A stretch of 64,000 nucleotides of DNA. Source: Hyphococcus aureus. GTDB lineage: Bacteria > Pseudomonadota > Alphaproteobacteria > Caulobacterales > Parvularculaceae. The translations under genes and the position numbers were made by a program. Each line of letters begins with the position of its first letter. Position 1 is the stretch's first letter. The stretch covers positions 1,426,001 through 1,490,000 of the forward strand of contig NZ_JBHRSH010000001.1 of NCBI RefSeq assembly GCF_042643165.1, given 5' to 3'. Positions 59,257-64,000 of this stretch are shown here, piece by piece. Under the pieces are notes generated by a model. It saw nothing but the letters and a program-made list of their open reading frames with translations. It searched no databases and was not told the DNA's origin.

Positions 59257-61035
59257 CTATTCGCCGCTTTGGCCTGCAATTTGATCGATCGCTTCATAGA
59301 GTGGCAATTCACCCGCCGCGACTTTTTCGCGAGATGGCGCCGGCTGACCGAGGCGGGCGCGATAGACCCAGAAATTCGTCAACACGATTTCAACGAAGTT
59401 ACGGCTTTCGCGGTTTGGAATGCTTTCAATGAAAAGCAGCGGGTCCTCAATCGCGACATCGCGTTTCCAGCGGCGCAAATTGCCGGGCCCGCCATTATAA
59501 GCGACAGCCATATGGAAAAGGTCGCCGTCTGTTGAGCGGGTCATTAGATGATCCACGTAATTCTGGCCGAGCTCCATATTATAGGCCGGATCGTAAAGCC
59601 GTTCCCGGCCTGAGCTGTAACGAAGGGAGCGGTCGCCGGCGATGTAGCTTGCCGTGCGCGGCATCAGCTGCATCAGTCCGCGGGCGCCGACGCGGCTCGT
59701 CGCATCGGTTTTGAATTTCGATTCCTGCCGCATCAGCGCGTAAAGCAGCGCGCGGTCCACCTTGAAACCGTTTTCCGGCGCATAATGGGGGACCGGGAAA
59801 AGTCCGGCCTGAAGCGCCGGATTGTCGTCGGAAAGAGCGATATCAACTTGTGCGGCGGGCAAATCGAGCGCGATGGCGAGCGCGAGTAATTGCGGTGTTT
59901 CGTCCGCGTCGATGGCGCCGTTGGCCCAGCGCAATTCGAGATCGGCTTCGCTTGTCTGTCCAACTTCGTTCAGCGCAATGGCGCGAAGAATGCGCGGCTG
60001 GTCTTCCGCGAGATCTTCAAGCTGATCCTGCGTCAGTTCCGGCGCCGTCCAGTTATAATCATAGGCGCGGCCTAGCTGGGCGAGGGCGAGCTGTCCATAG
60101 AAGGTGAACGGATATTCGGCGGCGATCTCAAGATTGGGCGTGACATCCGCGGCGGCGCCGGCCGCGAGCGCTGTGCGCGCGGCCCAGAAGCCGGCGGCGG
60201 ATCGAAGCGAATCTTCCTGATAAGGCGTGGCGGCCATGGCTTTGAAGAGATTATGGGCGCCGGTGATATCGCCCTGGCGATATTTGATCAGCCCCGCGAT
60301 CCAGTATGCCAGCACTGCGCTGTCGCCATTGCGGGCGGCTGCGGCGTCGGCCATCTCAGCGGCCGCGTCGATATAGCCCTGATAATAAAGGCTGGCCGCA
60401 ATCCAGGAAGACATGCGGTCATATTGGCGCTCGGTGATGGTTCCGCGTTTCAAATGGCCGTCGATTTCACGCCTGGCTTCAAGCGCACGCTCCTTGTTGG
60501 AGAGAAAGCGAACGCGGCCTTCGATGCGGCGCACATTGGAACGGCTTTTCCGGTCGTAGTCCCCTTCAAGATCGGGGTGGAGTTCCTTTTCAGGCTCTGA
60601 ACGCCATTTGCGCGAAATCGGACGAACGGGGGAAGTTTCGCCGCGAGGCTGGCGTTTGCGGGCCAGTGAATAAATTTTATCCGCTTCCGGATGGTCGGCG
60701 TAGTACGACATCCAGCGTTTCAACTCACCGAAGGTGGAGCGATAGGCGGTTGGGTGCATATAGCGCTGAAATTGCACATAGCCCATCAGGATGTCGTTTT
60801 CGAGCGCAGCGATTTTCGCGTCCGCTTCTTTCCAGCGGCCATCTTCTTGCAGCGCGAAAATTTCCTTATAGAGCGCGGCGTCCTGATCGCTCAGCACACG
60901 GACGGAAAGGGCCGATGCGGCAGCAGGATCGGCGAGGGTGATTTCCTGCGGCGCGGTTTCATCCGCAGCGGCTGCGGCGACCGCTCCCTGTGCGGCGCAC
61001 ATCACAAAAACCGAAAACCAGCGCATAGCCGCCAT
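59257..61035 (-). CDS. Soluble lytic murein transglycosylase (Slt70-like)
   Basis: A 592-residue periplasmic enzyme that cuts peptidoglycan at muramic acid. A signal peptide (about 1-23) is followed by a long helical superhelix. The C-terminal SLT domain starts near 420, with the catalytic Glu near 435 (RQESKF), GARGLMQLMP and AYNGGPGNLRRW. A TTAA-N7-TTAAC box lies about 125 bp upstream (61160-61175), inside the end of the next gene. Confidence 0.94.
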   Translation of the reverse strand: MAAMRWFSVFVMCAAQGAVAAAAADETAPQEITLADPAAASALSVRVLSDQDAALYKEIFALQEDGRWKEADAKIAALENDILMGYVQFQRYMHPTAYRSTFGELKRWMSYYADHPEADKIYSLARKRQPRGETSPVRPISRKWRSEPEKELHPDLEGDYDRKSRSNVRRIEGRVRFLSNKERALEARREIDGHLKRGTITERQYDRMSSWIAASLYYQGYIDAAAEMADAAAARNGDSAVLAYWIAGLIKYRQGDITGAHNLFKAMAATPYQEDSLRSAAGFWAARTALAAGAAADVTPNLEIAAEYPFTFYGQLALAQLGRAYDYNWTAPELTQDQLEDLAEDQPRILRAIALNEVGQTSEADLELRWANGAIDADETPQLLALAIALDLPAAQVDIALSDDNPALQAGLFPVPHYAPENGFKVDRALLYALMRQESKFKTDATSRVGARGLMQLMPRTASYIAGDRSLRYSSGRERLYDPAYNMELGQNYVDHLMTRSTDGDLFHMAVAYNGGPGNLRRWKRDVAIEDPLLFIESIPNRESRNFVEIVLTNFWVYRARLGQPAPSREKVAAGELPLYEAIDQIAGQSGE

Positions 61036-61159
61036 AACTCAAATCTTCCTTTTGCCCGCTTTTGCGGGACCCGGTGACGGCATTATCGCCGCCGGAAGTG
61101 AAAAAAGGGAAATGATCCCAACGCCCCAAACTTTACACCTAAGAATATGGTAATGTCGG

Positions 61160-61175
61160 TTAATGCTCCTTTAAC
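61160..61175. promoter_or_regulatory. TTAA-N7-TTAAC box (CtrA-type)
   Basis: An exact match to the CtrA consensus, TTAA, 7 bp, TTAAC, lies upstream of the lytic transglycosylase gene and overlaps the stop codon of the uracil-DNA glycosylase gene. It could control the transglycosylase. A single match could be chance. Confidence 0.4.
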
Positions 61176-61978
61176 CGCCGGTCGAGGGACTGAAGGTCAG
61201 CCCAGGCGAGGCGCTTGCCCGCCGGCTGGCGAAGCAAAAAGGCCGGGTGATAGGTGGGGAGCGCCGGATAGCGCTTGCCGCCCGCCGTCTCGATCTCCCG
61301 CCACACGCCTCGCGCCCGCATGATGCCGGTGATCCCGAGCAGCGCCTGAAGCGGCGCGCCTCCGGCGATCAGGACCGCTTTGGGATCGGTGATTTCGATC
61401 AGACGGTCCACGAACGGCCTGCAGACGGCGGTTTCGAGCGCCGTCGGCGTCCGGTTAGCTGGCGGACGCCAAAAAATAACATTTGAAATCAGTGTATTAG
61501 AGGTGCGGTCCCGGCCGATGGCGGCGAGCATCCGGTCGAGCAACTGGCCCGCACGGCCCACAAAGGGTTTGCCGATCTGGTCCTCGTCCCGGCCCGGCGC
61601 CTCGCCGATCACCAGGAGGTCGGCCCCCGGCGTTCCGTCGGCGAAAACGGTGTTTTTCGCGCCGGTCTTCAAGGGGCAGCCCTCAAAGGCTTTCACGGCG
61701 GCTTCGAGCGCCTCGTAGCTGTCGCAGGCGGCCGCCAGCGCTTCGGCGGCTTTGATCGCCTCGTCTGTGGAGATTGATTCCGGATCGGGCGGTGCCGGCG
61801 CAGCAGGCGCATCGGCCTTGCGCACGCTTTCAAGGCGCGGCGCGGCGGCGGGATCAAGGCGAGTCCAGCTGTAAAGATCGGCGGGTGCGGGCCCGACCGC
61901 TTCATCGACGCCCATTTCCGCATACCAGCGCAACAGGGCGCGCGCCGCCTCGACTTCGGAAACTTCCACCATGGTCAT
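61160..61978 (-). CDS. Uracil-DNA glycosylase, type 4-like
   Basis: A 272-residue DNA repair enzyme. The catalytic loop GEAPGRDEDQIGKPFVGRAGQLLDRML and the DNA-contact HPAFLL are typical of the Fe-S uracil-DNA glycosylase group. The N-terminal 80 residues are Ala/Pro-rich and probably a linker. Two of the usual cluster cysteines are not where classical type 4 enzymes have them (FEGCPLK, and Trp in IFWRPP), a pattern I believe is common in alphaproteobacterial members. Fe-S binding is thus uncertain. Confidence 0.9.
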   Translation of the reverse strand: MTMVEVSEVEAARALLRWYAEMGVDEAVGPAPADLYSWTRLDPAAAPRLESVRKADAPAAPAPPDPESISTDEAIKAAEALAAACDSYEALEAAVKAFEGCPLKTGAKNTVFADGTPGADLLVIGEAPGRDEDQIGKPFVGRAGQLLDRMLAAIGRDRTSNTLISNVIFWRPPANRTPTALETAVCRPFVDRLIEITDPKAVLIAGGAPLQALLGITGIMRARGVWREIETAGGKRYPALPTYHPAFLLRQPAGKRLAWADLQSLDRRLKEH

Positions 61979-61998
61979 ATCCTAACAGAAGAGACGCC

Positions 61999-62637
61999 TT
62001 AAACAGAAGCCGCGAGCATCAATTGCGCCCCATAATAAAGCGGCAGGCCCCAGGCCCTGTTGAAAAACGCCGGGGCGACAAATTTCTCCCGGGCGACGGC
62101 GAGATCTGAAACTGCGAAGCCGATGGCCCCTGCGATAACGAGGAGGCTTGGCGTGGGGCGGGTTGGCGGCGCGGCGAGAAAACTGGTCGCGACCATCATG
62201 GCGATGATGGCTGTGTAGACCGCAACCGGCCCGCGAAAGGCCCCGAGATGCGGCCAAAGCCAGCGCAGGGAGAGCGCGGCGAAGACAATCATGGCCGCCG
62301 CCCCGACGATGAAAATCGCCGTCAATTGGGGCCAGCCCCAAAAAAATGCGCCGATATAGGCGGCGTGACCGGCGGCGAAGGCGCCCATGCCCCCGAGAAA
62401 GGTTTTTTCCCCAGCAGGAATAAGGAGGATGTCGCCCGCCATGCACAAGATCAGCGCCGCGAGCACCCAGAGCCCATAGGCGCTCTCGCCTGCGCCGCCA
62501 GCGAGCGCCGCCAGCACGAAAGCAAGCGACGCTGCAGGCTTTGCGATCCATCGCAGCCGCTCGTCGCCGCGATGCTCAGCCAGCAAAAGCAGTGCGACGA
62601 AACCGGCGCAAACCATGGCGGCTATATTAAAACTCAT
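61999..62637 (-). CDS. YhhN/TMEM86-like membrane protein
   Basis: A 212-residue protein of the YhhN family (lysoplasmalogenase-like), with seven or eight helices. MAGDILLIPAG and AGAIGFAVSDLAVAR carry the conserved Asp residues of the family. In mammals such enzymes split lysoplasmalogens; the bacterial substrate is unknown. I use the ATG at 62637 (AAGGA four bases upstream); a longer frame reaches 62919 but crosses the divergent ETF-QO start. The uracil-DNA glycosylase gene follows by about 20 bp. Confidence 0.9.
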   Translation of the reverse strand: MSFNIAAMVCAGFVALLLLAEHRGDERLRWIAKPAASLAFVLAALAGGAGESAYGLWVLAALILCMAGDILLIPAGEKTFLGGMGAFAAGHAAYIGAFFWGWPQLTAIFIVGAAAMIVFAALSLRWLWPHLGAFRGPVAVYTAIIAMMVATSFLAAPPTRPTPSLLVIAGAIGFAVSDLAVAREKFVAPAFFNRAWGLPLYYGAQLMLAASV

Positions 62638-62751
62638 ATGATCCTTCGGAAAACAATGCTTTGCGACGTGGCTTTTCCCGATGATTTTTGCCAAAACCGC
62701 AGGACCCCGATGCGGGACTAAACCTCGTGGCAGCGAAAAAGAGAAGACGTA

Positions 62752-64000
62752 ATGACAGAAGAAGCGCCAGAACGCGAAGCGATGGAATTCGATGTGGTGA
62801 TTGTCGGGGCGGGGCCGGCGGGCCTTTCCGCCGCCATACGCCTCAAACAGCGCGCGGCCGAGGCCGGCGGCGACATCAATGTCGTGGTTGTTGAAAAGGG
62901 CTCGGAAGTCGGCGCTCATATTTTGTCGGGCGCTGTGCTCGATCCATCAGGTCTTGACGCGCTGCTCCCTGACTGGCGCGATATGGGCTCGCCCATCGAC
63001 ACGCCTGTTTCGTCCGAGAGCTTTAAAATTCTGGGCGCGAGCGGGTCTATGTCGCTGCCCGTGATTGGCATGCCGGACATGGTCAAGAACCATGGCTGCT
63101 ATATCGTTTCCATGGGCAATGTCTGCCGCTGGCTCGCCGAACAGGCTGAAGGCATGGGCGTTGAGATTTATCCCGGCATGGCGGCCTCGCAACTGCTCTA
63201 TCGCGAGGATGGTTCGGTGCGCGGCGTCGTTGTCGGTGAAATGGGCATCGGCAAGGACGGCCAGAAAAAAGACTCCTACGAGCCCGGCATGAAGCTTGTC
63301 GGCAAATATGTGCTGATCGGCGAGGGCGTGCGCGGTTCGCTGGCGAAACAGCTGATCGCGAATTTCAAGCTCGATGAAAACAGCGATCCGCAAAAATACG
63401 GCATCGGCTTGAAAGAGCTGTGGGAGATTGCGCCGGAAAAATCGCGCCCCGGCCATGTGCAACATACATTCGGTTGGCCGCTGAAAGACGACACCGGCGG
63501 CGGCTCGTTCCTCTATCACTATAGCGACAACACCATCGCGCTCGGTTTTGTCGTGCATCTGAACTATAAAAATCCCTACCTTTATCCGTATGGGGAGTTT
63601 CAGAAATTCAAGACCCATCCGGAGATCGCCGAGCTTCTGGAAGGCGGCAAGCGTATCGCCTATGGCTCGCGCGCCATTACCGAGGGCGGCTATCAGTCTG
63701 TTCCGAAACTCGCCTTTCCGGGCGGCGCGCTGATCGGCTGTTCCGCGGGCTTCGTCAATGTGCCGCGCATCAAGGGCAATCACAACGCCATGCTGACGGG
63801 CATGATGGCGGCGGATGCGGCTTTCGAGGCTGTAAGCGCCGGTCGCGAAGGCGATATGCTCGACGCTTATGAGGCCGCCTATCACGCCTCCGGCGTCAAG
63901 CGAGAGCTTTTCAAGGCGCGCAATGTGAAACCCCTATGGTCAAAATTCGGCACGCGCATCGGCGCTATTGCGCTGGGCGGGCTCGAATTATGGATGAATT
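62752..64000 (+). CDS. Electron transfer flavoprotein-ubiquinone oxidoreductase (partial)
   Basis: The first 416 residues of an enzyme of about 550 that passes electrons from ETF to ubiquinone. The FAD loop DVVIVGAGPAGLSAAIRLKQ is at about 14-33, followed by VVVVEKGSEVGAHILSGAVLDP, and later IGEGVRGSLAKQL and GGYQSVPKLAFPGGALIGCSAGFVNV. The C-terminal [4Fe-4S] domain is cut off by the window edge. It connects fatty acid and amino acid oxidation to respiration. It is divergent from the YhhN gene. Confidence 0.95.
   Translation, partial: MTEEAPEREAMEFDVVIVGAGPAGLSAAIRLKQRAAEAGGDINVVVVEKGSEVGAHILSGAVLDPSGLDALLPDWRDMGSPIDTPVSSESFKILGASGSMSLPVIGMPDMVKNHGCYIVSMGNVCRWLAEQAEGMGVEIYPGMAASQLLYREDGSVRGVVVGEMGIGKDGQKKDSYEPGMKLVGKYVLIGEGVRGSLAKQLIANFKLDENSDPQKYGIGLKELWEIAPEKSRPGHVQHTFGWPLKDDTGGGSFLYHYSDNTIALGFVVHLNYKNPYLYPYGEFQKFKTHPEIAELLEGGKRIAYGSRAITEGGYQSVPKLAFPGGALIGCSAGFVNVPRIKGNHNAMLTGMMAADAAFEAVSAGREGDMLDAYEAAYHASGVKRELFKARNVKPLWSKFGTRIGAIALGGLELWMN

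Noticed and set aside
62947..63885. A 312-codon open frame on the minus strand
   Set aside because: It is the shadow of the ETF-ubiquinone oxidoreductase gene, which has clear FAD motifs on the plus strand.

Overview
The window looks like chromosomal DNA of an alphaproteobacterium, probably from the Caulobacterales/Parvularculales side of the class. The evidence is a high-GC genome, a class I lysyl-tRNA synthetase, a Caulobacter-style cpa (tad/Flp) pilus cluster, a fused siroheme synthase followed by DUF2849, nitrite/sulfite reductase and DUF934 genes, and three TTAA-spacer-TTAA boxes of the CtrA type. This placement is inferred from gene content only. I see no tRNA, rRNA, insertion sequence, prophage or CRISPR array. 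Genes are tightly packed, and three convergent gene pairs share interlocked stop codons.

Layout. 1-558: no confident gene. 559-10000: housekeeping and transport (DUF6629, BON-MscS channel, lysK, TerB-like, TauE/SafE exporter, SLC13 symporter, DUF952, pyrD, MATE pump). 10373-15523: TPR-sulfotransferase, DUF2270, PNPOx-like and DUF1348 proteins, then a TetR regulator divergent from a 70-residue membrane peptide with three matching palindromes between them, then hisI. 15661-22719: cysS, DUF389, a QueC-like PP-loop/zinc-cysteine protein, ligA-ligB (protocatechuate 4,5-dioxygenase) without other pathway genes, a secreted coiled-coil protein, pirin and an Fe-S scaffold. A candidate C-rich-loop small RNA follows at about 22813-22903.

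22913-29288: a GcvA-like LysR regulator divergent from a sulfur-assimilation operon (cysG, DUF2849, GST, cysI, DUF934, cysH), whose CysH carries the Fe-S cysteines of APS reductase. 29392-36737: 5-FCL, alpha/beta hydrolase, a secreted protein, a TPR/2OG-Fe(II) oxygenase, and a large TonB-dependent receptor with an intrinsic terminator. 36819-42027: a methyltransferase, then a peroxide locus in which oxyR is divergent from ahpC, a TPR-sulfotransferase gene and ahpD. 42024-47264: AI-2E transporter and a four-gene pab operon (pabB, pabA, pabC and a degenerate AMP-ligase-like gene).

47299-57977: pilus region with a free-standing secretin N-domain protein, a Crp/Fnr regulator, flp pilin (56 residues), and cpaA-cpaB-cpaC-cpaD-cpaE-cpaF-tadB-tadC in one direction. 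CpaE has a long acidic repetitive N-terminus. 57987-64000: GFA protein, ZIP transporter, lytic transglycosylase, uracil-DNA glycosylase, YhhN-like protein and the start of an ETF-ubiquinone oxidoreductase cut by the window edge.

The items most worth a second look are the sulfotransferase gene inside the ahpC-ahpD operon, the pab operon ending in a ligase-like protein without its ATP loop, the candidate sRNA, the PP-loop protein, and the TetR operator trio.
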